From NCBI RefSeq assembly GCF_036898095.1, contig NC_090746.1, positions 53,473,907-53,537,906 of the forward strand: a DNA stretch of 64,000 nt, in the 5' to 3' direction. The position numbers were made by a program, and so were the translations under genes. Positions 52,038 through 61,730 of the stretch are shown in pieces (the first letter of the stretch is position 1; the number at the start of each line of letters is the position of its first letter). The notes under the pieces are model-generated. The model was not told the origin of the DNA. It did no database searches and saw only the letters and a program-made list of their open reading frames with translations. Source of the stretch: Palaemon carinicauda. Its lineage: Eukaryota > Arthropoda > Malacostraca > Decapoda > Palaemonidae.

Positions 52038-52885
52038 TATCTGGAGGACTTTCAGCAGGCTGTACCTCGGAGCCCGCCCTCGCAGTTTTTGAAGGGTAGA
52101 CCCCAGAAACCTTCCTCTTTCAAGAAAACAGTGTTAGCCAGATCTGTCAAGAGGGCTTTTTCGACTCTGAACGATTGGATTCTCAAGAGAAAGGAACAAG
52201 GAAGGACAACCTTTTCCTTCCCCCCTACAAGATTGGTTTCTAGATCCAGTGTGTGGTACGAGACTGGGGAGGTTCTCGATTTGGGAGTTCCTGCCTCCTC
52301 CCAGGGGGACTTCTCCAGACTCGTTGACGTCTCGCATAGATCAGCCATGACTAAGGCTAAGGTGATGTGGTCCACGTCGGAGATGGATCACTTGCTGAAG
52401 GACATCTTCAGAACAATCGAGGTCTTCAGCTTGATGGAGTGGACTCTCGGAGCCCTCGCAGATGTCACAGACGAAAAGAACGAGACGCAGATACACCTTA
52501 TTGCCTGTCTCGATAAAGCTGTGAGGGACGGGACGGTCGAACTCTCCGCCCTGTTCACGCAGGTGTTATTAAGAGCAGATCCATGCTGTGTTCTTTCCTG
52601 TCGTCAGGATTGACTCTCGCTCAAAGAGCAGAGCTCTTGTATGCTCCTTTAAATAATCATCTCTTCCCTTCTGATGTAGTGAAGGACTTGTTGGCAGCTC
52701 TTGCGCAACAAGCGACGCAAGATTTTATTACCAGGACGGCGAGAAAAGTCCTCCCGGCTAACTTTTTAGCCAGGAAGCAGAAGGAAGCTCCTCCCACGCG
52801 CCAGCCCTTTCGTGGGAGGGCCCTTTCGAGAGAAAGTCGGAGAATTGCTGCTGGGGGTCAACCTCGTAAATACACAAAGCAGTAA
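52038..52885 (+). pseudogene. gag: DIRS gag-like gene, element D, 3' part
   Basis: Resumes after the Tigger-like element with YLEDFQQAVPRSPPSQFLKG, matching C gag AAPRSPPSEF. It is open to about 52611: LARSVKRAFSTLNDWILKRK, VWYETGEVLDLGVPASSQGD and FSLMEWTLGALADV. A frameshift follows, then SMLCSFLSSGLTLAQRAELL to PRKYTKQ at 52885. The tail contains GRALSRESRR, an Arg-rich end like that of C. It overlaps the RT frame. Confidence 0.85.
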
Positions 52886-54660
52886 CCAAAAACCAGAAAG
52901 TGAGCTCTTCAACCTCCAGACACAAGTTGGAGCCAGGTTATCCCACTACTGGCAAGAGTGGAGCCAAAGGGGAGTGGACGACTGGACGGTCGATGTCTTG
53001 AAGGAGGGTTACTAGATCCCCTTCCTAAGAAGGCCTCCTCTTTCGCCAGAGCCATTAGAGTTGACAGCGACATACTTGGGGAGCAAGGCAGCAGGTCAAC
53101 CAGATGCTGTCAAAAGCAGCGTTAGAAGTTGTAGAGGACCCCTCGTTGGAGGGATTTTACAACAGACTTTTTCTGGTTCCCAAGAACTCTGGGGGGGTTG
53201 GAGACCCGTTCTGGACGTAAGTCCACTGAACAAGTATGTAAGCAAAGTCAAGTTTGCTATGGAGACATCTGCGTCAGTCTTAGCAGGCACCAGACAAGGA
53301 AACTGGATGGTGTCGATAGATCTGCAGGACGCGTACTTTCACGTCGCAATTCACCCGAACTACAGAAAATTTCTGAGATTCGTACACCACGCAACTACTT
53401 ATCAGTTCAAAGCACTTTGTTTAGGACTAAGCACGGCTCCTTACATTTTCACTCTAGTGGTGTCAAACGTGGCTCGATGGTTACATCTGAAAGGGGTACA
53501 GATATCAATGTACCTGGTCGACTGGCTAATCAGAGCCAGGTCGCAAGAAAAGTGTCTGGAGCATCTACGAGTAACAATGTCTGTGACGCAACAGCTAGAT
53601 TTAGTTGTAAATCTGGCCAAATCACAACTGACACCTTCACAATACATAATCTACTTGGGGATGAGGATTCAGTCAGTGGTTTTTCGGGCTTTTCCAGCCC
53701 CGAAACGCATTTTGGAATGCTTAAGAAAGGTGAAGCACTTCCTAAACAGAAGGACCTGCTCGGTGAGGGAATGGATGAGTCTGTTGGGGACCCTCTCCTC
53801 GATCGAGCAATTCGTATCCCTGGGAAGTCTTCATCTACGTCCACTGCAATTCCATCTCTCTAGATATTGGACAAGAGACCAAGGCCTAGAGACGGGGATT
53901 CCGATTCCTCTGAGAATCAGGAATCGGTTGAGTTGGTGGGACGATCCCAACAAACTCCTAGAAGACCTCGAACTTCAACAGAAGAACCCCGACCTAGTGT
54001 TGTATTGAGACGCATCAGACATGGGGTGGGGTGCAACACTGGGGAAGGGCGAGATCTCGGGTCTGTGGGAAGATTATCAGAAGGAATGGCATATAAACGA
54101 CAAGGAACTAGTGGCCATTCATCTAGCACTAATGCACTTCCAGGAGGAAGTCCAGGACAAGTTAGTTCAGGGCAACGCAGACAACACCACAGCGTTGGCC
54201 TACATCAGAAAACAGGCAGGCACTCGTTCAGATTCCCTTTACGAGGCAGCAAAAGATCTCCTACTGTTGGCAAAAGTGAGAAATATAACTCTGATAACAC
54301 GCTTCATAGAGGGGGAGAAGAATGTCAGAGCGGATCTTCTCAGCAGAGGAAGACAGGTTCTCACGACAGAGTGGACCCTACATCACGAGGTGTGCAGCAG
54401 GCTTTAGAATCTGTGGGGAGAACCGTCAATAGACCTCTTCGCGACGCAGAAAACAAAGAGGTTACCAGTTTATTGCTCTCCAGTCCCAGACCAGGAAGCA
54501 GTGGCAGTGGACGCCTTCCTCATGGAGTGGGAAGGACTAGACATGTACACCTTTCCCCCATTCAAGATCCTAGACAGAGTATTGGAAAAGTTCAGAGAGT
54601 CGAACAACGCCCGCATGACCCTGATAGCTCCGTTTTGGCCCATGAGACCTTGGATCATTT
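52812..54660 (+). pseudogene. DIRS RT-RNase H-methyltransferase-like gene, element D
   Basis: The start of the domain is QTQVGARLSHYWQEWSQRG (52812-53015), with a stop at 53013. 53061-54008 carries GGWRPVLDVSPLNKYVSK, VSIDLQDAYFHVAIHPNYRK and LGLSTAPYIFTL. The catalytic box is YLVD (53511-53522) instead of YLDD. LVNLAKSQLTPSQYIIYLGM follows. TGA interrupts just before DASDMGWGATL (RNase H), and the frame then continues to 54407 with KELVAIHLAL and GNADNTTALAYIRKQAG. Beyond a stop and shift, SIDLFATQKTKRLPVYCSPV and YTFPPF give the methyltransferase-like region, ending near WPMRPW. RT should be inactive because of the Asp-to-Val change. Confidence 0.9.
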
Positions 54661-54769
54661 AAGTGATGGAGTGGCTAGTAGACACCCCCAGAGCGTTACC
54701 GTGTCGGAACGATCTACTCAGACAGCCACACACAGAGAGATACCATCAAAATCTCCTCGCTCTCAATCT

Positions 54770-55751
54770 AACTGCCTTTCGACTATCGAAAAGCTGGCAA
54801 GAGCGAAGGGCTTTTCGAGGGAAGCTGCAAGAGCTATCGCGAGAGCTAGGAGGACGTCCACAATCAAGGTGTACCAATCTAAGTGGGACGTGTTTAGAGA
54901 ATGGTGCAGGATTAACAACTTTTCCTCTTCCAGTACCTCTCTAACTCAACTGGCAGATTTTCTGTTACATTTAAGAACACGAGAAGCTAGCAGTATCAAC
55001 CATCAAGGGATACCGCAGCATGCTAGCCTCCGTCTTCCGTCACAGACATATTGATGTGTCAGGAGACAAGGATCTCTCGGACCTCATAAGATCTTTTGAG
55101 ACCGTTAAGAGGAAGGACAACCCAACCCCCTCTTGGAATTTGGATGTAGTCCTGATGTTTTTTTTTTTAACCTCGAGCAGGTTTGAACCTCTTGAGAAGG
55201 CTTCATGGAAGGACCTTACTAAGAAGACCCTATTCCTGGTTGCATTGGCTACAGCCAAGAGAATAGAAGAATTGCAAGCCATTAGCAAAAAGGTGGGCTT
55301 CATTGGAGAGAACGCAGTCTGCTCTCTGCAACTAGGTTTTCTCGCCAAGAACGAGAATCCTTCGCAACCATGGCACAGATCCTTCTCCATTCCAGGGTTA
55401 TCTCATTTAGTAGGACGGGAAAAGGAGAGAGGCCTTTGTCCAGTGAGAGCCCTAAAATTTTATCTGCAGAAGACCAAAAACCTGAGAGGACAGGCAGATA
55501 ACCTCTGATGCTCGGTAAAGAAGCCTTCGTTACCCTTGTCAAAGAATGTGCTGGTGTTCTTTATAAAGGATTTTATAAGGGAAGCTCTCCAGAACTGTGA
55601 CGAGAAAAGCTTTCCAATCCTCAAAGTCAAACCACATGTAGTAAGAGCTGTGGCAACTTCAATGGCTTATAGACACAACAAGTCTATGAAATCAATTTTA
55701 GAAGCGACATTCTGGCGAAGCAAGTCAATCTTCGCAGATTGTTACCTTTAA
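54770..55751 (+). pseudogene. Tyrosine recombinase, element D (broken)
   Basis: It begins in the -1 frame relative to the polymerase with LSTIEKLARAKGFSREAARA. A shift near 54985 leads into TIKGYRSMLASVFRHRHIDV in frame with 55020-55508. Arg-I is in LATAKRIEELQAISK. A TGA at 55506-55508 (QADNL*) interrupts, then the frame reopens to 55751: the HxxR box is in KPHVVRAVATSMAY and Tyr in SIFADCYL, which is the last residue before TAA. All catalytic residues are present across the breaks. It aligns well with C. Confidence 0.88.
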
Positions 55752-56231
55752 GAGGTACACACCCAACATGAGGATTGTTGTTCCCTGGGTCCGTATGTTG
55801 CCTCTGGCGTCGTAGCTGGAGGGGGTACTACTACCTCTAACCTATAACCTTTTATTATATACCCTTGCTTTTTCTTGAACTTTATATCACAGGTTGTCTG
55901 TGAAGGTTGTTGCAACCTTCCACAGTCTGGGATGCAAGTCTAAGTTAGGTTTTATGGAGTGTGTTATGGCTATGCCAGGATAGCAAGGGTAGTGGTATAG
56001 TCATGTTAAGGTCAAGGACCGTGTAACAGCCCCACAGAGACTTTCTACAGCCCCCTGGGTGGATCGCTGGGTCTCAAGGAGTGCAGGCAAATGAGGCAGG
56101 ATAACTTTGAAGCCAGCTTCCTTATCAGGTAGGAACCAGATTATTGGTACGGCTTATTTGTAGCGATTAATAATTGTACGAATTCCCGACTGGGTTGCGG
56201 TTTTCTAACCCACCACCAATGGTGTCAGTCA
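55752..56231. other. 3' untranslated part of element D
   Basis: Sequence between the recombinase stop and the ICR. It has no coding frame. It corresponds in position to 37022-37432 in C. Confidence 0.7.
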
Positions 56232-56336
56232 GCTATATATATGTAACTACCAGGGAAGTTACATATTTAGAAATGGTATTTTCATTTTAAAATAAATTTT
56301 TAAATATACTTACCTAGTAGTTACATAAAAGGTCCC
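56232..56336 (+). repeat. Internal complementary region of element D
   Basis: The complement of the left end (GTTACATATTTAGAAA) joins the complement of the right end (TGGTATTTTCATTTTAAAAT). Confidence 0.9.
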
Positions 56337-56359
56337 TCCCTCCTCCCCTGTGAAAACAG

Positions 56360-56530
56360 GGGCATGGAATTTCTGAGGACAAATGGGAATGGTTCCAGGT
56401 ACCTGGTTAGAGGGTGCACAGGTATAATCACCTGGCCACCTGTCGGCAATTGCCGCGAATTTTGAATTTCTGCCGTGCGCGCGACGAATCGGCGGGATTA
56501 AGCTATATATATGTAACTACTAGGTAAGTA
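56360..56530 (+). repeat. Right inverted terminal repeat of element D
   Basis: Inverted copy of 48921-49091. Confidence 0.85.
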
Positions 56531-56563
56531 TATTTAAAAATTTATTTTAAAATGAAAATACCA

Positions 56564-56991
56564 TTTTTGGTACTATATTAGAAATAAGGAGACCCCCGGG
56601 TATAGCCAAAAGCCAGTTTTTCAGGTACGTCCACCCTCATAATTGGAGAGTCCCCCTTGATAAATAGCGTAGGTTTGTATTCCAGTTACGGAAATAATGA
56701 CAAATTCGTAGATACAAACCTTCAGCTATTTATACAAACTTACCTGCCAGCCCTCTCCCCCTTGAAGTCCTATCTACAAGCAAAGTGAGCTAAATCACCG
56801 GTGTGTGAGTGGGAGCAGTAGCAAGCTACCCCCGCCCCACACGACCCCCGCTAACTAGCGGAATGGGTAGTTAACCCTGGCTGAAATTTTAATGGCTCGT
56901 CCTTTCAGCTTCAATAAAAGTAATAACCCCTAATAAATAGCTAAAGGTTTGTATTGCTTGGAAAAATACAAATTATCCTCGAATTTGTCAT
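56564..56991 (+). mobile_element. DIRS element G, right part with ICR
   Basis: After D, G continues with about 90 bases of 3' sequence. The ICR follows at about 56655-56740: the complement of the left end, GTTTGTATTCCAGTTACGG, joined to the complement of the right end. It ends AATTTGTCATT. Element E starts at once. Confidence 0.8.
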
Positions 56992-57008
56992 TTGTTCCAA
57001 CACGGAGT

Positions 57009-57185
57009 ACTTACCTCGAACTACTTTCTTAGGAGTATCTGGGATCTCCTCCCAACCGACCAGAATTTTGTGTAGTTTCCCCTATCCGTTTTCTATAGTG
57101 GGTACCTCTGGCGGAGGAATACGCGCCATGAGGCGACCCGGGGTCAGAGAGCGTGCTTGCCCCCTCTCAGTCATCAGTAAGTTTT
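57009..57185 (+). repeat. Left inverted terminal repeat of element E
   Basis: Complementary to 63256-63440 with few mismatches. Contains GAGGCGACCCGGGGTCAGAG. Confidence 0.9.
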
Positions 57186-57350
57186 CGGTCTCGACGTGAT
57201 TAACATCTCGCCGCTCTCTTTTCACCCAGTGCGACCCTTTGTGTCCCCCGACCCTTCTGTGTCTTCACGCGGTCCCCTTGTGTTCATTCCTTAACCTTAT
57301 CCACCTCTTTCCTCTGTGTCCCTGTGTCGATTGGTGCTTAGTGTTTCGTT

Positions 57351-59170
57351 ATGGAGCATCCCCGCCGTTGCCCTTGGCCTATGTCTGGTAAATCTTGTGG
57401 TGCCTTCCTCTCCAAGCCAGAGGTCGACCCCCACACCTTGTGTTCTTCATGTAGGGGCAGTGTCTGTTCCCCTACAGCCACGTGTCCGGAGTGCGAGTCT
57501 TGGAACGAGATCCAGTGGGTGCGCTATGGCACGAAGAAGAAGAAGGCTACCTAGAGATCACCGAAGAAGTCCAGCATTTCCTTGCCTCTAGCGTGTCGCC
57601 CGATGCCTCTTCGGAGAGGGGTTCCCTACCGCCTTCCCCTACCCAGAGTAGGGGACGAGGTAAGTCCGTTGCGGGGAAGCGGCCCATTGCCCTTCCCCAG
57701 GAGTCTGAGATGCCTGTTGGTGGGGATATTGTGTCGATTCAGGCGAGTGAGGGGCCTGAGGGAGGGGCGGGAGTGTGTTCGGGAGACGAGGTCCTGGTGC
57801 CCGTAGGCCCCGTCTCTACTGACGATCCGAGGTGGGGGAAGCCTGCTACGGCCTCTTCCCCCGTATCTTGGGTGTGCATTTCAGGTACTTCAGCGACCAG
57901 GGGAGATGCCGAGAAGGAAGGAGAATCTCCGAGTTCGGATCCTGTCGTATGGGCTCCTCCGAGGACGCCCTTCAGGTCACCCATGAGACTGGAGGAGGAG
58001 TTTGACACCTGGTTCCCCCACAAGAAGGTTCCTCGGTCTCCCCCGGCGCCGTCGTCAACACTCCCGCCCGTCTTTTTACAGCCTTCTTCCCCAGCGGACC
58101 GGCATGAGGATCCCCCAGCAACTCGAGACGACTCGGACGACTCGGCGGGCTTCTTTCCTCCCAGTCTTCATTCTCCTCTCGCTCGTTGGACTCGTTCTCC
58201 TCGGAGGATGAAGGCCCGAGGGACTCGAGGAGGAGACGGGAGAGGTCCCGCAGAAGAAGTCACGCTCACGGTCCCGCCACTCCAGGAGACGTTCCAGGAC
58301 CTCCAGGAAAAAGCACAAGAAGAGCCGCTCATCGAAAGGTGAATGGGTGCGAGTCACGATCCCCCGGAGTTATCTCTTCAAGGCTACCGCCACCCCGAGC
58401 ACCTCTGGCTGGCTCCCTAGAGCCTCTTCGTCACCCTCACGGCACGGCGCCTCCAGCAGACCCGATCATCGGCGTAGGTCGTCGCACCAGGTCTCGGTAG
58501 ATAAGCATAAGTCCGCGAAGGCTCCGGCTCCATCCGCCCAGCGGAAAGAGTCGCTCCTTTGGCCTGGCAGCTTTGTCTTGGCCTCCGCTCCCTCGACGGC
58601 CTTCCAAATCCGCCAAAACCAGCCAGCTGGTACGGAAAAGCTGCAGCTCTGCGGAGCTTCGTGGGAGGGAGTAGACCCATGACGGCTACTCCCGTCCCAG
58701 CGGGTCGCCCCACCAATGGTTCGGCTCGAGAAGAAGATGCCTCCTCCCCACGCGGATCCCTCCGTCATCGACGAGGCTTCCCATGCGGAGGATCGGAGAG
58801 CGTAAGATCTCGTAGAAGGGGGAGAATGCTCCACAGACGACGTCTCCACCTACAGGAAGGTCTTGGCCCTCATCAGGCGTCACCATAGGCTGAATGAGCC
58901 TAAGCACTCGGCGGAACAAGCCTGGCTCTCTGGCCTTAGCAGACTGGTAGACAATCCAGTACAGGAGAAGCCTTCCCCGGCCCTCCCCCTATCGAGGGAC
59001 GTGAAGCTGGGTATGGACCACATAGATAGGTTCATAGCCAGCCAAGCGGATGCCCCCAGGAGCAAAAACGCTTTTATGTCCCGGAGGGTCGTCGCGGAGG
59101 TCCCCGTACGGTCGAGCCAGCGATTGCCATCCTGAACCAAGGAGCGGCTGAAGATAGGGCATCCTCCGCT
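57351..59170 (+). pseudogene. gag: DIRS gag-like gene, element E, 5' two-thirds (broken)
   Basis: ATG 57351 opens MEHPRRCPWPMSGKSC with PHTLCSSCRGSVC and CPECES, then a TAG at 57552. The following sequence is coding-like in another frame (57482-58342): SSERGSLPPSPTQSRGRG and LEEEFDTWFPHKKVPRSPPA. An Arg/Ser-rich part lies near 58200-58330. 58347-58682 and 58863-59135 give further pieces (LALIRRHHRLNEPKHSAEQA). The N-terminal Cys/His cluster and order of blocks match A. It joins the open frame that starts near 59174. Confidence 0.85.
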
Positions 59171-59173
59171 CCG

Positions 59174-60466
59174 GTGTGTTTCTCACCAGAGGAAACCTCC
59201 ATGATGGAAGATGTGGCCCTGGACCTGGTTTACGTGTCTTCGTGGTTGGACTGGTGGGCCTGCACGTTGGTGGGATTCCAGTCATCCCATGACCTCTCCG
59301 TCCCCGAGAATCAGTCCTTGCTGAGGGAGCTGATTAGTTCGGGGGGAAAAGCTCTCAAGTTTCTCTCTTACCAGTCGCTCTCTCAAGCAGCCAACTGGGT
59401 CCTGCGGAAGAGGGACACAGTGCTGAGCAAGCTGGTGCGGAGGTTACCTGAGCGGGAGGCGAGAGCATTGAGGAACTCACCAGTGTGGGGAGAGTCTGTG
59501 TTCCCCCTGAAGGCAGTAGAGGTCATGGAGAGGGTAAGGAAGCTTAAAGAGGCGGGAGAGCCCAGACCCCTGCCTGCAAGACGGCCAGCCCACAGGAGAC
59601 CCTCTTCAGACGTCCCTCACCCGTCCCATGTTTCGCCAGTCCAGCCGAGGAGGGACTCCCCGTCAGTGTCTTGGCACCAAGCCCCGCAGCCATTCCGTAG
59701 GAGTAGTTTAGCCCCTCAGTCTAATTTTAGACCAGCCTATGCCAACTCCAGGAGAGGGCGATCCAAAAGTCTAATTTTAGACCAGCCTATGCCAACTCCA
59801 GGAGAGGGCGATCCAGCCGCACCTTTAGAAGGAGATAGGAAGGGAGGCCCCCTACTCCTGCCGAAGCCTCAGGTATGGGGATGCCTCAAACACTCTTGGC
59901 AAGCTTGGCGGGACCACGGAGCGGATCCGTGGACCGTAGCAGTACTGAAGGTCGGGTACAGGTTGCCCTTCCTAGCAGAACCGCCCCCTCTGATCCCTGA
60001 CCAACAGGCGGAGTGGTTGGCGCCCAAGGGCCCCTTGAGAAGAACAGTATTGCAGGAGGAAGTATTGGCCATGCTCGCCAAAGGGGCGGTAGAACCAGTC
60101 AGGAACCCAGGACCGGGGTTTTACAACAGACTCCTCCTGGTGGAGAAAGCGACAGGGGGATGGACGCCGGTCATAGATCTGTCGGCCCTCAACAAGTTTG
60201 TTTGCAAAACCGACTTAAAGATGGACACCCCAAAGTCGGTGTTGGCGGCCTTGAGAGAGGGGGACTTCATGATGTCCATAGATCTCAAGGAGGCCTACTT
60301 TCAGATCCCTGTCCACCCCTCCAGCAGGAAGTTCCTAAGAGTAAAATGGGGTACCCAAGCGTTACAATTCAGAACCCTCTGCTTCGGACTGTTGACTGCC
60401 CCTCAGGTCTTCACGAGGGTCTCGCAACAGTCTCAGCCTGGGCACACGAGCAGGGCATCCGCCTGA
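59174..60466 (+). CDS. In-frame gag tail-reverse transcriptase fusion, element E
   Basis: 430 codons open from ATG 59174. Residues 1-200 are the gag C-terminal block (SWLDWWACTLVGFQSSHDLS, SLSQAANWVLRKRD). After ANSRRGRSK the sequence of a 50-base duplication (59718-59815) is read again in the next frame, which leads straight into RT: CLKHSWQAWRDHGADPW, ATGGWTPVIDLSALNKFV and MSIDLKEAYFQIPVHPSSRK. In A and B the two ORFs are in different frames. A one-base deletion near 60420 ends the frame before YLDD, so no complete RT results. Note also DLKE for DLKD in the second catalytic region. Confidence 0.85.
   Translation: MCFSPEETSMMEDVALDLVYVSSWLDWWACTLVGFQSSHDLSVPENQSLLRELISSGGKALKFLSYQSLSQAANWVLRKRDTVLSKLVRRLPEREARALRNSPVWGESVFPLKAVEVMERVRKLKEAGEPRPLPARRPAHRRPSSDVPHPSHVSPVQPRRDSPSVSWHQAPQPFRRSSLAPQSNFRPAYANSRRGRSKSLILDQPMPTPGEGDPAAPLEGDRKGGPLLLPKPQVWGCLKHSWQAWRDHGADPWTVAVLKVGYRLPFLAEPPPLIPDQQAEWLAPKGPLRRTVLQEEVLAMLAKGAVEPVRNPGPGFYNRLLLVEKATGGWTPVIDLSALNKFVCKTDLKMDTPKSVLAALREGDFMMSIDLKEAYFQIPVHPSSRKFLRVKWGTQALQFRTLCFGLLTAPQVFTRVSQQSQPGHTSRASA
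59718..59815 (+). repeat. 50-base tandem duplication fusing gag and RT frames
   Basis: CTAATTTTAGACCAGCCTAT begins at 59721 and 59771, period 50. A has a single copy. Since 50 is not a multiple of 3, the second copy is read in the RT frame. Confidence 0.93.
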
Positions 60467-61730
60467 TTCGTTACCTAGACGACTGGTTGTTGCTTTCAGT
60501 CTCAGAGGGAGCACTGAGGGAGCAAGGCACGAAGCTTCTACGGTTCTGCGGTGTCTTGGGTATCACCATCAACCTGGAAGAGTCACAGCTGACACCCTCC
60601 ACCAGGATGACCTACCTGGGGATGGTTCTAGACTCCCAGTTGGTGAGAGCCTTCCCCTCCTTGGAGAGGCTAGACAATCTATATCAGATACTTCAACCCT
60701 TCCTAACGGACCAGCCCAGAAGAGCCAAAGACTGGCAGAGATTGGTAGGCCACCTCGTGTCATTGGAGAAGTTGATCCCCCAGGGGAGGCTCAAACTCAG
60801 GGGAGTTCAATGGAACCTGAAAGAGCTCTGGAACCAGGGAAACCCCCAAGCACAAATTAGTCCTGGTATTCCCAGGGAGGAAGGAAGTCCTGAAGTGGTG
60901 GCACGACAGGACAAACACCTTCAAAGGAATGCCCGTCGCAACCGATCCTCCAGAGATGCTGCTGTTCACGGACGCATCCAAGGAGGGTTGGGGAGCCCAC
61001 GTTCTTGACGAGTCAGCAAAAGGGAAATGGTCCCTCGTGGAGAAGAGCCGTCACATAAACGTGCTAGAGCTGATGGCCGTGCAAAGGGCATGCCGAGAAT
61101 TCGTCCATGTACTCCGGGGAAAAACCGTGGCTCTGATGTGCGACAACGCCACGGTGGTGGCCTACGTGAAGAAGAAAGGAGGACTGAAGTCGAAGGAGCT
61201 GTGCGGTCTCACAACGCAGTTCCTGGGATGGGCGGCGGAGGAACAGATTGAAGTCACAGCCAGGTTCATTCCGGGAAAGAAGAAAGTCCTAGCCGACGGC
61301 CTCAGCAGGATGGGCCAAGTAGTAGGGTCGGAGTGGTCCTTACACCCGAGAGTGGCCCGGACGGTCATCCTGAAGTGGGGTTTGCCGGTGATAGACCTCT
61401 TCGCCACGAGGCTAAACGCAGAACTCCCCGTGTTTTGTTCTCCTGTGCCAGACCCAACAGCAGCGTTCGAGGACGCCTTTCAATACCTTTGGGACAATCT
61501 CAACGTGTATGCCTTCCTGCCCTTCGGGATGCTCAGACAAGTTCTCAACAAAGTGAGGCGGGCGAATAGCGCCCTGGTGGCCAGAGAGAGAATGGTTCGC
61601 GGACCAAAAGGAACTGGTGCACCTTCCTCCTTGGCCACTTCCAGACAGGTCAGACCTCCTTCGTAAACCACACTTCCAAAGGTTTCACGAAAACCCTCGG
61701 TCCCTCCGCCTACACGCGTGGAGGTTATCG
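60420..61730 (+). pseudogene. DIRS RT 3' part, RNase H and methyltransferase-like region, element E
   Basis: After the frameshift at about 60420 the frame reads SAWAHEQGIRLIRYLDDWLL, with YLDD at 60472-60483, and LGITINLEESQLTPSTRMTY. A second shift near 60850 leads to 60929-61666: LLFTDASKEGWGAHVLDESA, INVLELMAVQRACREF, MCDNATVVAYVKKKGG and PGKKKVLADGLSRMGQ (RNase H). Then come VIDLFATRLNAELPVFCSPV and YAFLPF. A deletion of about 19 bases near 61570, relative to A, shifts the end. The catalytic aspartates are kept, but three breaks separate the parts. The following recombinase overlaps the end. Confidence 0.9.

Larger units (their letters stand above)
48911..56563 (+). mobile_element. DIRS element D (with internal Tigger-like insertion)
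   Basis: The left end is TTTTAAATATGTAACTTACC; the right end is AAATGAAAATACCAT. It has inverted repeats, an ICR at 56232-56336, gag, RT-RNase H-methyltransferase-like region and recombinase. Without the 1.28 kb Tigger-like element it would be about 6.4 kb. Its inverted repeats differ by roughly 6 percent by eye, so it is older than C, its nearest relative here. The RT catalytic box is mutated. Confidence 0.92.
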
